From NCBI GenBank assembly GCA_947629985.1, contig CANRFV010000002.1:1-64000 (forward strand): DNA of 64,000 bases. The letters run 5' to 3'. Positions 1 to 9,274 of this stretch are shown here, piece by piece (position 1 is the stretch's first letter; each line of letters begins with the position of its first letter). Position numbers and translations under genes: made by a program. Under the pieces are notes generated by a model. It did no database searches. It was not told where the DNA came from and saw nothing but the letters and a program-made list of their open reading frames with translations. The stretch comes from an uncultured Clostridia bacterium. Lineage in GTDB: Bacteria > Bacillota > Clostridia > Christensenellales > CAG-314.

Positions 1-25
1 AAAGGCGTGGCTTCACGCCACGCCT
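1..25 (-). terminator. Intrinsic terminator downstream of tRNA-Ser
   Basis: On the minus strand a 9-bp GC-rich stem (AGGCGTGGC / GCCACGCCT) closes a 5-nt loop and is followed by T residues at the window edge. It lies about 100 nt after the tRNA-Ser 3' end, so it probably ends that transcript. The T-run is cut by the window. Confidence 0.7.
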
Positions 26-36
26 AATTCTCTTTG

Positions 37-122
37 AGCGGCGACTTACCTAAATTCCCTATGGGAACTACGGTAAAGTGTGAGTTCTTTTCTTTGCGAC
101 TAATAGACGCAGCCGCCGCCAA
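37..122 (-). ncRNA. Possible structured RNA between tRNA-Ser and its terminator
   Basis: Directly 3' of the tRNA CCA, the minus strand can form a closing GC-rich pairing (GGCGGC with GTCGCC) around an inner hairpin (TTACC/GGTAA and TTCCC/GGGAA). In Firmicutes the SRP RNA gene is often near tRNA-Ser, but the conserved SRP tetraloop-and-GGAAGCAGC signature is absent. It may only be a processed tRNA trailer. I cannot name a family. Confidence 0.25.
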
Positions 123-213
123 TGGCGGAAGAGATGGGATTCGAACCCATGTGCCGCTAACGCGACAACCGCATTTCGAGTGCGGGCCGTTATGACCACT
201 TCGATACTCTTCC
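123..213 (-). tRNA. tRNA-Ser (anticodon CGA)
   Basis: The acceptor stem GGAAGAG/CTCTTCC, discriminator G and an encoded CCA are visible. The anticodon loop CTCGAAA sits on a 5-bp CCGCA/TGCGG stem and gives anticodon CGA (codon UCG). A long variable arm follows, as expected for a class II serine tRNA, then the T-loop GGGTTCGAATCCC. Total length is 91 nt with CCA. Confidence 0.95.
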
Positions 214-220
214 ACGTATT

Positions 221-640
221 TATTTATGTTTGATTATATACACTTTCGCCGCACAATTTTTGACAGCAATCAGTGGTCGGCGTTCGACGCTACGCGTCTC
301 GGCTAAGGACCACTTCGCTCGTACGTCGCAACACTCCCTTGTAACGTCAACCGTCTGCCTACGGTTGACCGCCTTACTGTCGGTTGCTCCTTTTCCCACA
401 AAATCCGCCGATTTGTGTGGGGACCCGTGTTGTGCGCAACCTTCGTCCAATGGACGAAATACTCTTCCGTATGTGTATATGTTACAACAAATCGAGCGGT
501 TTGTCAAATACTTTATCGCTAAACGCGGCGCAACGTAAAGGCGGTACTGTCGCCGCCAAAAACGGCGGTTTGGGGCGCAATCGGACGACAAACGGGAGCG
601 CGACCGAACAAACTTCGACAATTTTCGACAAAAACATCTT
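221..640 (-). repeat. Non-coding stretch with a diverged modular-palindrome repeat
   Basis: No convincing gene. Roughly 270-430, read on the minus strand, repeats the architecture found twice at 51.1-51.4 kb: a hairpin closed by CCCACA/TGTGGG, then the linker GGGAAAAGG-GC-ACC, then a second hairpin, here GTCAACCGT/ACGGTTGAC. The stems differ in sequence from the 51 kb copies although the linkers agree. Confidence 0.45.
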
Positions 641-730
641 AAAATATTGCTTTTTGCGGCGGGTTATTTTACAATTAAAACATTATTTGCGCGGCGAAAT
701 TTTGCAAAAAACGGCAAAAATTGCGCACGC

Positions 731-2551
731 ATGCAAAAAACGGGGGAATTTGTGCGGAAATCAGACAAGCGCACCGCGGCATTACAATTGAAAACTTGCG
801 TAAAAATTGCCATTTTGTCGGCAATATTGCTGGTATGCGTAGCGGGATTGGCGGCATGCGACAGAAACGACGATCCGCCGCTACACAAACACAGTTACGA
901 ACGAAGAATAATTACCGAACCGACGTGCGCGGAAACGGGCAAGGCGCAATACGTTTGTAAATGCGGCGACGTCTACGAAGAGATGTTGGATCGCACAGAC
1001 CACCATTACGCAATGCAAAGCGACGAAAACGCGCATTGGGGCGAATGCGTAGACTGCGGATACCGTCAATCCGCGCAAAAACACGCTTTTACGTTGGTTA
1101 CCGAAGTGCAAGCCACATGCACGCAGCGCGGACAAAAAGTTTACGCTTGCGATTGCGGCTACGGTTACAGTCAATACACCGAAACGGCGCCGCACAGTTA
1201 CACCGAATATCGCTACGACGGCGAAAATCATTGGTTGGTATGCCGCTATTGCCTGACGCAACAGCCCGACGGTGCAAAGCAGCCGCACAACCCTACCTAC
1301 CAAACGGTATCGCCCGACTGCACACACGGCGGATACGTAACGGCGCAATGCGCTTGCGGATATTACTCTACCACGCAAATTGCCGCCACGGGGCACACTT
1401 TTGACTCGATTACGGTTACGGAAACGCACCACATATTTGTTTGCACTACTTGCAACAAACAAGTAGCCGAGCCGCACGAATGGGAAAACACAAACAGCGC
1501 TTCCAACGTTGCGCCCACCTGCAACAAGGACGGGCAAACGCAACAAAAATGCAAGGTGTGCAACAATGTGCGCACGGTTACAATTGCCGCAACGGGCGAA
1601 CATCGCTACGAGAACGCACACGACCAAACGTATCATTGGCGGCAATGCGCCCAATGCGGCAACAAAACCGACATGGGACTGCACGACTACGTTCAAACGG
1701 ACTTTATTGCACCCACATGTACGCAAAACGGGCAAATTACCGACGCGTGTTCCACGTGCGGTTACGCGCGTACGCAATCGGTCGATATGACGGGGCACAA
1801 TTTGGTGCAGTACAAGGAAAGCGCTCTGAATACGGCTTACGCGCAATGCACGGCGTGCGGAAAATATTTCGACCCGACGGGCACGCAAGAACTGTCGCCG
1901 CAGGATATATTTACGCAACCGCAAACCGACAAGGTACAACAACTGAAGGAACTTGCAAGCGCCCAATTCAACGACAAACCCGGCAAAGAATTGTATACGG
2001 TGGCGCTAAAGGTGGCGAAGTCCCACGAAACGCAAAAGCGTTTGCGCCTGTACGATACGGACGAACGCAACTTTGTGGACGTGCAATTCGACATACCGTA
2101 CAACATAGGCACAATAAACCCCGGCGACATTGTAACCCTAAGCGGATATTTGGTTTGCCGCGACAATGTAACAACGCTTGAAAACGCTAAAATATTGAGC
2201 GTTGACGACGGCAAAACCGATACCCATTCGCTATTTGTTACACTTAAAGACAGCGACGAAGTTTCGACGGCGGTTGTTTTTGTAAAGGCGGGCAATACGC
2301 AGTATGAGGCCAACTCGTATAACTACAACTGCATAGTAAGCAATGCGACAATAACTTTGTGGATAAACCTGCCCGCGCCGGGAAAGTCCGCAACCGTTAC
2401 GATAAACGGCAAAATTTACGATGTGATAACAGGCAACGGTTTGCACAGCATTAAATTGACTGTAACGGCAAATGTGAATATAACAATTGAAATAGCCGAC
2501 CAAACGGTGCCGACCACACGTGCGTCGGTCGATTGCTTGCTGCTGCGCTAA
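731..2551 (+). CDS. Cysteine-rich repeat lipoprotein
   Basis: The protein (606 aa from this ATG) opens with a basic stretch, a hydrophobic segment and a lipobox ending LAAC, so it is probably a lipid-anchored surface protein. Next come about six modules of roughly 45-60 residues carrying CxC or CxxC pairs plus H-x-Y/H-x-W, a zinc-ribbon-like pattern frequent in Firmicutes surface proteins and also present in the nucleotidase at 55.7-57.7 kb. The C-terminal third has no cysteine pairs; its phrasing (LRLYDTDE...GDIVTLSGYL) looks OB-fold-like. The last dozen codons and the stop come from a dispersed repeat (see 2510-2683), so the original C-terminus may have been replaced. The start is uncertain: there is no clear ribosome binding site, and TTG at 647 or at about 787 is also possible. 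Confidence 0.7.
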   Translation: MQKTGEFVRKSDKRTAALQLKTCVKIAILSAILLVCVAGLAACDRNDDPPLHKHSYERRIITEPTCAETGKAQYVCKCGDVYEEMLDRTDHHYAMQSDENAHWGECVDCGYRQSAQKHAFTLVTEVQATCTQRGQKVYACDCGYGYSQYTETAPHSYTEYRYDGENHWLVCRYCLTQQPDGAKQPHNPTYQTVSPDCTHGGYVTAQCACGYYSTTQIAATGHTFDSITVTETHHIFVCTTCNKQVAEPHEWENTNSASNVAPTCNKDGQTQQKCKVCNNVRTVTIAATGEHRYENAHDQTYHWRQCAQCGNKTDMGLHDYVQTDFIAPTCTQNGQITDACSTCGYARTQSVDMTGHNLVQYKESALNTAYAQCTACGKYFDPTGTQELSPQDIFTQPQTDKVQQLKELASAQFNDKPGKELYTVALKVAKSHETQKRLRLYDTDERNFVDVQFDIPYNIGTINPGDIVTLSGYLVCRDNVTTLENAKILSVDDGKTDTHSLFVTLKDSDEVSTAVVFVKAGNTQYEANSYNYNCIVSNATITLWINLPAPGKSATVTINGKIYDVITGNGLHSIKLTVTANVNITIEIADQTVPTTRASVDCLLLR

Positions 2552-2683
2552 CGCTAGCGCAATCGACACATTGTGCGCTATTGCGCCGACGCAGTCGGAC
2601 TTGGGAGTTGCGCGTGAACGCACGCGCGGCACTTATTTAGACTTTCGCCGGGGTGTCGCATGTCCCCGGCATCCCCCGCAAGG
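2510..2683 (+). repeat. Dispersed gene-end repeat, copy 1
   Basis: It is nearly identical to 9104-9268 (inverted) and to the outer parts of 51037-51315. It begins CCGACCACACGTGCGTCGG and contains nested inverted repeats (GTCGATTGC/GCAATCGAC, GCGTCGG/CCGACGC, GCGCGTG/CACGCGC) and a CCCCGG hairpin. This copy runs into the 3' end of the lipoprotein gene and supplies its last codons. Confidence 0.85.
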
Positions 2684-2787
2684 ACAACAAGCGCCGCGCA
2701 GGTCGCCGCTTGTTGACGGAATTTGAAAAACATATTCATAAAAAACGCGAGTGCATTAAATGCGCGAATGTTAAAAAATGTACAAGT

Positions 2788-2822
2788 AAAGCCCTTAAAC
2801 GTCTGTTTTAAGGGCTTTTTTG
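2788..2822 (+). terminator. Intrinsic terminator
   Basis: The stem AAGCCCTTAAA / TTTTAAGGGCTT has a short loop and is followed by a T-run. It is the first strong terminator after the lipoprotein gene. The following stretch to 2978 holds three imperfect copies of a 25-nt motif (CATTTTGGCGCTTTA-GCG) at about 2833, 2905 and 2952 and no gene. Confidence 0.85.
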
Positions 2823-2978
2823 TGCATTAAACGTGCATTTTGGCGCTTTATGCGTATAAAATTACAGATTAGCAAAGTCAACTCTTGTACTGTCCGCAAG
2901 CGCATTTTGGCGCTTTACGCGTGCAAGCCAACGTTTACGCCGTGCGCAAGTACATTTTGGGGCATTACGCGCACAAAA

Positions 2979-4763
2979 TTACTGCAACAATTCGTATTGA
3001 CTGTTGTATATTTTGGTATAAAATCCGTTGCGCGCCATCAACTGCGAATGTGTGCCCTGCTCGACCACTTCGCCGTCGTTTACCACCAAAATTACGTCGG
3101 CATTCACTATTGTGGACAGACGGTGCGCAATGATGAAACTTGTGCGCCCCAAAAGCAGTTCGTCCATTGCCTGTTGAATGAAAATTTCCGTGCGGGTATC
3201 CACATTGGACGTCGCTTCGTCCAAAATGAGCATTTTGCGGTTGGCAAGATAACTGCGCGCTATGGTAATAAGTTGCTTTTGTCCGCCGCTGATATTGGTG
3301 GACTCTTCGTTGATGACGGTATCGTAGCCGTTGGGCAAAGCAACTATAAAATTGTGCGCGCGAGCCTTTTTTGCCGCGGCGATAACTTCGTCGCGTGTGG
3401 CGTCGGGTCTGCCGTAGGCGATGTTGTCGTACACCGTGCCGTTAAACAGCCAGGTATCCTGCAATACCATACCGAACAAACCGCGCAGTTGCGCCCTGTC
3501 CATAGTGGAAATGTCTACCCCATCTATCGTTATTTTGCCGCTGTCCACTTCGTAAAAGCGCATAAGCAAGTTGACTATTGTGGTTTTGCCGCCGCCCGTG
3601 GGACCGACAATTGCCACCTTTTGCCCCGCTTGGACGTGAATGTTGAGATCTTTGATGACGGGCTTTACGCCGTCGTACGAAAAGTTGACGTGATCGAACA
3701 CCACTTCGCCGTCGCCTTGGGGTACTTCGCCGCTGTCGGTTACGTCCATTTCGCGCATATCCAGCAATTTGTACACTCTGTTTGCGCACGCCAGCGTGTG
3801 CTGAATAGAGCCCATGCCGTTGGCTATGCTTTCCAGCGGACCGGCGAACATTTTTGCCAAAAATATTATTTCTATCATATCGCCGACGTCTACCGCGTCG
3901 CTGTGCGTTACGGTAAGAATACCGCCCAAAATGCACACCGCAACATACGCGACGTTGTCCGTAAAGGCAATTATGGGTTGAATAAGCCCCGACAAAAAGT
4001 ATCCGCGGCGCATTTTGTTGCGATATTCTTCGGATATTTCGTTGCAGACGGCGTTTTGTCTGCTTTCCAGATTGAACGCCTTGACGGTATCGAACCCCGT
4101 GTAATCTTCTTCGATAAAGGCGTACAAATTGCCGTTTACCTTGCGGAATTGGTGCCAACTTTTTTCGCTCTTGGCAGACAACACCGCCGAAAGCGCCACC
4201 GAAAACGGCACAAGCACAACAACCGCAGTTGCCATAAGCGGATTGACGGAATACATCATATACGTATAAATGACTATGCTTATAAAGCCGTTGATGACCG
4301 TATCGATTATTACGTAGACGGTGTTGGACATCGTGGAAACGTCGTTCATCATACGCGAAAGCACTTCGCCGTTGGGAGTAGAATCTACAAAACTTACGGG
4401 CAAACGCGTTATTTTGTCGCTTATTCGTATGCGTAAACCCTTGGTATAGTAGCGCGACGTTATGTTAGTGGTAAGCACCACCCGCAATGCGGACAACGCC
4501 GCCGAACCGCCGTACGATATTGCCAACAGCGTAAGCAAGCGTACAAGTTTTTGCATATCTATGGCAATGCCGCTGCTGCCGAAATCGTATATCATATTGG
4601 ATATTTCGCCCAACTTTGTGGGCGCGACGGTAGACAAAAATACCGAAGCGACGCACAGCACCGCGGCGCCGAGCAACGCCCACCATATGGGACGAATGTC
4701 CTTGATAAGCCTACCCATAGTGCGCATTGCGGAATATTTGTCGGAAGAAGTTTTTTTACTCAT
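2979..4763 (-). CDS. ABC exporter half-transporter, canonical ATPase subunit
   Basis: This is a 594-aa half-transporter: an N-terminal six-helix transmembrane domain (about residues 25-320) fused to an ATPase domain. It has Walker A GPTGGGKTT, signature ISGGQ and Walker B LILDEATSNVD with the catalytic Glu. The start is taken at the ATG behind GGAGG (spacing about 8). It overlaps the stop of the upstream half-transporter by 8 bp, so the two are translationally coupled and should form a heterodimer of the BmrCD/TM287-288 type (multidrug or lipid export). Its partner carries the degenerate catalytic site. The substrate cannot be told from sequence. Confidence 0.92.
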   Translation of the reverse strand: MSKKTSSDKYSAMRTMGRLIKDIRPIWWALLGAAVLCVASVFLSTVAPTKLGEISNMIYDFGSSGIAIDMQKLVRLLTLLAISYGGSAALSALRVVLTTNITSRYYTKGLRIRISDKITRLPVSFVDSTPNGEVLSRMMNDVSTMSNTVYVIIDTVINGFISIVIYTYMMYSVNPLMATAVVVLVPFSVALSAVLSAKSEKSWHQFRKVNGNLYAFIEEDYTGFDTVKAFNLESRQNAVCNEISEEYRNKMRRGYFLSGLIQPIIAFTDNVAYVAVCILGGILTVTHSDAVDVGDMIEIIFLAKMFAGPLESIANGMGSIQHTLACANRVYKLLDMREMDVTDSGEVPQGDGEVVFDHVNFSYDGVKPVIKDLNIHVQAGQKVAIVGPTGGGKTTIVNLLMRFYEVDSGKITIDGVDISTMDRAQLRGLFGMVLQDTWLFNGTVYDNIAYGRPDATRDEVIAAAKKARAHNFIVALPNGYDTVINEESTNISGGQKQLITIARSYLANRKMLILDEATSNVDTRTEIFIQQAMDELLLGRTSFIIAHRLSTIVNADVILVVNDGEVVEQGTHSQLMARNGFYTKIYNSQYELLQ

Positions 4764-6486
4764 TTGCACCGCCTCCTCCCATTTGGCTGGAATAAATTTC
4801 GCGGTATTCCGAGCAGGTTGCAAGCAATTGTTCGTGCGTGCCCACGCCCACCACGCGCCCTTCGTCCAAGACGTAAACTTTGTCGCAACGCATTGCGGTT
4901 GCGGCGCGCTGAGTTACCACTATTTGCGTTTTGCCGCGCAAATATTTGTTAAGCGACTTGCGCAAGTTTGATTCGGTAAGGTAGTCCAGCGCGGAAAAAC
5001 TGTCGTCAAATATGTACACCGCGGCGGGTTTGATTATTGTTCGCGCAATATTTACGCGCTGTTTTTGCCCGCCGGACAAATTGTTGCCCGCCTGCGTAAG
5101 TTTGTAATTTATGCCGTCGCTTTTGCCGTCGATAAAGTTCTGCATTTGCGCTATTTGCAGCACTTCGCGGATCTGCTCGTCCGTGGCGTCGGGGTTGCCC
5201 ATTTTGACGTTTTCGGCAACTGTCCCCTCGAAAATCATGCTTTTTTGCAGGCAAACGGACATATTGTCGCGCACGGTTGCGGGAGACAAATCGTCGTAAT
5301 TACTGCCGCCCAGCGTACGCGAACCGCCGCTTACGGGGTAAAAATCCAACAGCAATTTTACCAAAGTGCTTTTTCCGCTGCCCGTGCCGCCGATTATTCC
5401 GATAACTTCGCCGTTGCCGATATTTACCGATACGTCGCTGAGCGAATGTGCCGACGAACCCGGGTAAGCGAAACTTACGCCGTCAAACGTAACGCTGCCG
5501 TCCGAAATTATTTGCCGACAACTTTCGGCAGACGGACTGTCGCTGTCTATGCGCATTATTTCGCCTACGCGCTTTATGCTTACCTTGACGTGCGGAATAA
5601 GCGAGATGGTCCAGGACAAAACGAGAATGGCGTTGGCAATAAGCGCTATGTATTGAATAGTGGCAAGCACGTCGCCCGCTTTGAGCAGGGATTCGGTTTG
5701 CACACGCATTGCGCCCACATACAATATCGCCACTTCGGCAAGATTCAACAGCAGCGACGCAACGGGGTTGATAAGGCCGCTTACCGTATTGGCGGTTACA
5801 AAACTGTTGCACATTTCGCTTGTGGCTTTTTTTACGCGGCCGTGTTCGTATTGCTCGCGGTCGAAGGCGCGCACAACGCGTATTCCCGACAGGCGTTCGC
5901 GCACAACGCGGTTTTGCACGTCGGTAAATTCTTCGCCGCGCTGCCAATATTTTTCCATTCGCGAAGAAATAAGCGTTGTTATGGCAAGCACCAACAGCGA
6001 TACTCCCAACAAAATAAGCGGCAATACCCAATCGCCCTTAAACGACAGCGCAACGCCGCCGATAAAAAACGTAGGTACGGTAACAATTATGTACGGAACT
6101 TGCGCTATCGTGTCCTCTATCCAGCCTACGTCGTCGGTAGTACGGGTAATAAGGCTACCCGTGCCTAACGCGGAAAACTGTTCGAACGACAACGAGTTTA
6201 CTTTATTAAATACCGCCTTGCGCAACTCCACGGACAGGCGTGCGCTGAAATTGCTGTTTACCTTGTTGTTGACCAGCGCGCAAGACAGCGCAACCGCAGC
6301 CAATCCCACCATTATTGCGCCTTCGACGAAAATGCGGTGCAAGTCGCCGTTACGTATGCCCGATTCGACAATATCCGACATTACGTACGGCAAAAACAGC
6401 GCGCAAAGCGACTGCAATGCGTACAACAACATCAGCAGTAACACGGTGCCTATATGCGGTTTTATAAATTTCAATAAATACTTCAT
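4756..6486 (-). CDS. ABC exporter half-transporter, degenerate-site subunit
   Basis: The 576-aa protein has six predicted membrane helices and then an ATPase domain with Walker A GGTGSGKST, signature LSGGQ and a Walker B that reads IFDDSFSALD. The residue after the Walker B Asp is Asp, not Glu, which in heterodimeric ABC exporters marks the catalytically degenerate site. The start is placed at the ATG with AGGAG 5 nt upstream, which drops 30 residues of an upstream in-frame extension. It is first in a two-gene operon with the canonical subunit. The upstream 200 bp contain a run of nine C at about 6687, but no recognisable regulator gene lies nearby. Confidence 0.92.
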   Translation of the reverse strand: MKYLLKFIKPHIGTVLLLMLLYALQSLCALFLPYVMSDIVESGIRNGDLHRIFVEGAIMVGLAAVALSCALVNNKVNSNFSARLSVELRKAVFNKVNSLSFEQFSALGTGSLITRTTDDVGWIEDTIAQVPYIIVTVPTFFIGGVALSFKGDWVLPLILLGVSLLVLAITTLISSRMEKYWQRGEEFTDVQNRVVRERLSGIRVVRAFDREQYEHGRVKKATSEMCNSFVTANTVSGLINPVASLLLNLAEVAILYVGAMRVQTESLLKAGDVLATIQYIALIANAILVLSWTISLIPHVKVSIKRVGEIMRIDSDSPSAESCRQIISDGSVTFDGVSFAYPGSSAHSLSDVSVNIGNGEVIGIIGGTGSGKSTLVKLLLDFYPVSGGSRTLGGSNYDDLSPATVRDNMSVCLQKSMIFEGTVAENVKMGNPDATDEQIREVLQIAQMQNFIDGKSDGINYKLTQAGNNLSGGQKQRVNIARTIIKPAAVYIFDDSFSALDYLTESNLRKSLNKYLRGKTQIVVTQRAATAMRCDKVYVLDEGRVVGVGTHEQLLATCSEYREIYSSQMGGGGANE

Positions 6487-6773
6487 AATCTCCTGATTTG
6501 TTCGCTTTTTGCCGTAATGCGGCGCAAAAAAGCCTAATTTCGGCACAAAAAATGCGCCTTCTTTACGAAAGCGCACCGCAAGACATTACAAACCGCCGAG
6601 TTTGTTTACGACAGCACGGTAAAGGGCAAGCGGAAACTTTCGTTGCGTGATAGTTTGTTGTAAAGTTTGTTATTGATCACCGTTACCCCCCCCCGAATTG
6701 ATATTTTCTTTATCTTAGCACACGCCGACAATGCCGTCAAGCGTTGAAAATAACTTTTTTGCCGCGTTGGCGT

Positions 6774-7298
6774 TCAACTTACGCTGTTCATCAACTTTTG
6801 GGCTATGCCCTGTATCAGCCACTTGCCGAAAAAGTTGTTTTTGTACAGATGGTTGGCAAACCAACTTTCCTTAAAGGCCTTGCCCACGCCGGTGTTTTTG
6901 AGCAGGGTAAAAAATCCGTCGCCCGTGTTGTTGAACAGCGCCATGATCACCGCCACCGACAAATACACCGTAACCAGCGCCACAACGCCGCCGATAATGC
7001 GGTTGATCAAACTTATCGTTTTGAATTTGGACAACAATTTGCCCACGAGCAGCCCTATAACAAGGTAAATGACGAGCAACCCCACCACCGTTACGATAAG
7101 AGCCACCACGTTGCGCGTGCCTTCGTTGGCAATAAGGTCTGTCAACCAATTTTGCACGTACGGGCAAATTACCGCCGTAAGCGTGGAAATAAGTATAACA
7201 CCCGCTATTGCAAGAATTTGCTTAACAAAGCCCTTTATAAGCCCCAATATCAAACCTATTGCAAAAGCCGCCAATATGATGTAATCCAATACGTTCAT
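6774..7298 (-). CDS. CvpA family membrane protein
   Basis: The 174-aa protein has about four hydrophobic helices and the N-terminal DYIILAAFAIGLILGLIKGF pattern typical of the CvpA/colicin V production family. The family sits in the inner membrane; it is linked to envelope homeostasis, but the biochemical function is unsettled. The ATG overlaps the stop of the upstream lipoprotein gene (ATGA), and AGGTG provides the ribosome binding site, so the two genes form an operon. Confidence 0.85.
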   Translation of the reverse strand: MNVLDYIILAAFAIGLILGLIKGFVKQILAIAGVILISTLTAVICPYVQNWLTDLIANEGTRNVVALIVTVVGLLVIYLVIGLLVGKLLSKFKTISLINRIIGGVVALVTVYLSVAVIMALFNNTGDGFFTLLKNTGVGKAFKESWFANHLYKNNFFGKWLIQGIAQKLMNSVS

Positions 7299-8137
7299 TG
7301 TTGTTCACCTGAGTCGAATGTTATTTCGATTTTGCCGCGCTCGGAGTGGACGTTAAGCAACTTTGCGCCGCCTTTGCTGTCGGTCAAGTTGCAACGCCCC
7401 CTGTCCGACTTGGCATTGACGGTATATTGCGTAATGTTGCCCTTGACCGTTCCGACGATGTTGCCGCGCACCGATTCCAGCGTAATTTTGCTTGCGGAGG
7501 TTACAAAGTTGACGCTGCCGTTTACCGCGCTGCAATTGAGATTGTCCGTTGTGCAATTGAGCGTTGCGCTGCCGCGCTTGCCCGATGCGACAAATATTGC
7601 GGTGGGCGCTTCGATATTTACGTCCGCAAAGCCGTTTTCGATATTTACCAACGCCTGCCACGCGGACTTGCAGTTGCTTACAAACACATTGCCGCCGTTG
7701 TAGGCAAATACGCCGAACAGCGTGGCGTTTGCGCCGTCCACCTGAATGTCGCCCTGTTGCGTGCGCAACGTAAGGTCATAACCGCTCCAATCGGCGGGCA
7801 CGGTAATTATTACAAACCTGTCTTTCTTCAAATGGGGTTGAGAAATTTCCTTTACGGTAACAATAGTGGCGTTGGCCGTTACTTCAAACGTCTCGTTTAC
7901 GCAACTGATCGTAACGGCGTTGCACTGCGCAGTACGCATATAAATGCTGCTTTCGATCATATTTACGGTAAACCTTCCGCCGTTAAACGACAGCCCTTCG
8001 TACGTTTGAGTATGAGTGCATTGGGCGAGCAATTCGTCAACGTCGATGGGTTCCGCAGTGTTGTCGCATGCGCACAAACCCAATACGCAAAATCCCATTA
8101 TTGCCGCCACGCAAATGATAACCGAAAATTTTTTCAT
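7295..8137 (-). CDS. DUF4097-like lipoprotein
   Basis: The 280-aa protein begins with a lipoprotein signal (MKKFSVIICV..., lipobox LCAC). The rest is a repetitive beta pattern (short strands such as GDIQVDGANATLF, GNVFVSN, GSATLN, GKIEITF) typical of the DUF4097 right-handed beta-helix or adhesin-like fold. The start is chosen at the ATG behind GGAGGAG (spacing 4). It is first gene of a two-gene operon with cvpA. The role is unknown; many DUF4097 proteins sit near envelope stress genes, but no such regulator is adjacent here. Confidence 0.75.
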   Translation of the reverse strand: MKKFSVIICVAAIMGFCVLGLCACDNTAEPIDVDELLAQCTHTQTYEGLSFNGGRFTVNMIESSIYMRTAQCNAVTISCVNETFEVTANATIVTVKEISQPHLKKDRFVIITVPADWSGYDLTLRTQQGDIQVDGANATLFGVFAYNGGNVFVSNCKSAWQALVNIENGFADVNIEAPTAIFVASGKRGSATLNCTTDNLNCSAVNGSVNFVTSASKITLESVRGNIVGTVKGNITQYTVNAKSDRGRCNLTDSKGGAKLLNVHSERGKIEITFDSGEQQ

Positions 8138-8542
8138 TTCTCCTCCGTGCAATATTTTGCCGCGCCGTCTGCGTACAAAGCGAACAGACGCCGCCGTAAA
8201 TATTATTGCCAAAACCGCATACGTTCAGCACAACTTGCGTGCAAAAAGTTTTTTTGCGGTATGTTAATTATACCATGCAAACGCCGCATGTCAATCGCTT
8301 TGCGGCAAATGCGTCGCAATTTGTCGAATTTTTTTTGGCAGACAGCAGCGGATTTTGCGCACAAAATATAGCGCCGCATGCCCGATTGGACGGTTTTTGA
8401 CAAATCAAACGCCTAATAACACATAGTACCGACACGGTTACCGCAACGATGTTAAAATGCGCACTTTGTATACGCTTACACGCCTAAACTGCACAAATTT
8501 GTACATTAAAGGTACAAAAACAGCACCATTACCCACGACAAA

Positions 8543-8905
8543 GTGAGATTGTTTGCTGCGCAAACAGTGAGATTTTTCGCCGACGCGAATAGTGAGATTT
8601 TTCCGCTTTCAGCGGAAAAGTGCAACATTGCCGATAGGCAAATAGTCGCCTATCGGCGAGTGAAATTGTTTGCTTGCGCGAACAGTTGCGGCGTTGTTTA
8701 ATTGGAATACCTTTGACAATAAAAAAAATAATTGCCGAAAAAATATCTTTCGGCAATATTTATTTTCAAATAATGTCAACCTTAACTTTGCCGTCAGGCA
8801 AAATAACACTTTCCCGCTGAAAGCGGAAAAATACCACTCGCCGTAGGCGAATATTTGCCTGTCGGCAATGTTGCACTGCCGCAGGCAATATCACTGCGCC
8901 GCAAG
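8543..8905. repeat. Modular palindrome array, copy A
   Basis: A core (about 8690-8790, with the hairpin TTGCCGAAA...TTTCGGCAA) is flanked on the left by short palindromes joined by AGTGAGATT/AGTGAAATT and on the right by short palindromes joined by AATAACACT/AATATCACT, that is, linkers in opposite orientation. Examples are GTTTGC-tgc-GCAAAC, TTTCCGC-tttca-GCGGAAA and CGCC-tatc-GGCG. The core agrees closely with 46548-46917, but the palindromes differ in order and sequence. The wider stretch 8138-9274 has no gene; 8914-8960 repeats a motif also found at 33.66 and 33.89 kb. Confidence 0.85.
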
Positions 8906-9055
8906 GCGCACGTTGAGCGAGTGTATCCACTGCAAAATAATCTGCAACAAGTATGCCGCACCTTGTTAGATGCGGCACATAATTATTTATTGAAAGTACG
9001 TTAAGCATTAAACTAAATGTTTACTAAACCAACTAAATCAAATCAATAGTTATTC

Positions 9056-9268
9056 AAATTAAACTCCGCAAACTACGGACCGGTGCCGAAGTTTGCGCCA
9101 TAACGGGGGATGCCGGGGATGTTCACCCCGGCGAAAGTCAAAACAATGCCGCGCGTGCGTTCACGCGCAACTCCCAAGTCCGACTGCGTCGGCGCGATAG
9201 CGCACAATGTGTCGATTGCGCTCGCGTTAGCGCAGCAGCAAGCAATCGACCGACGCACGTGTGGTCGG
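9056..9268 (-). repeat. Dispersed gene-end repeat, copy 2
   Basis: 9104-9268 is the inverted counterpart of 2510-2683. It continues to 9056 with the motif AAACTCCGCAAACTACGGAC, which recurs at 33576-33597 and, inverted, at 51453-51472. It starts a few bases after the argS stop codon. Confidence 0.85.
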
Positions 9269-9274
9269 CAACTT

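Noticed and set aside
37..122. SRP RNA gene next to tRNA-Ser
   Set aside because: Position suggested it, but the conserved GGAAGCAGC helix-8 region is absent.
2820..4436. Long plus-strand ORF opposite the ABC exporter
   Set aside because: Antisense shadow; the composition is that of reverse-translated transporter sequence and it begins inside a repeat.
8543..8905. Second CRISPR array
   Set aside because: The repeated units are short linkers around palindromes; there is no constant-length repeat with unique non-palindromic spacers.
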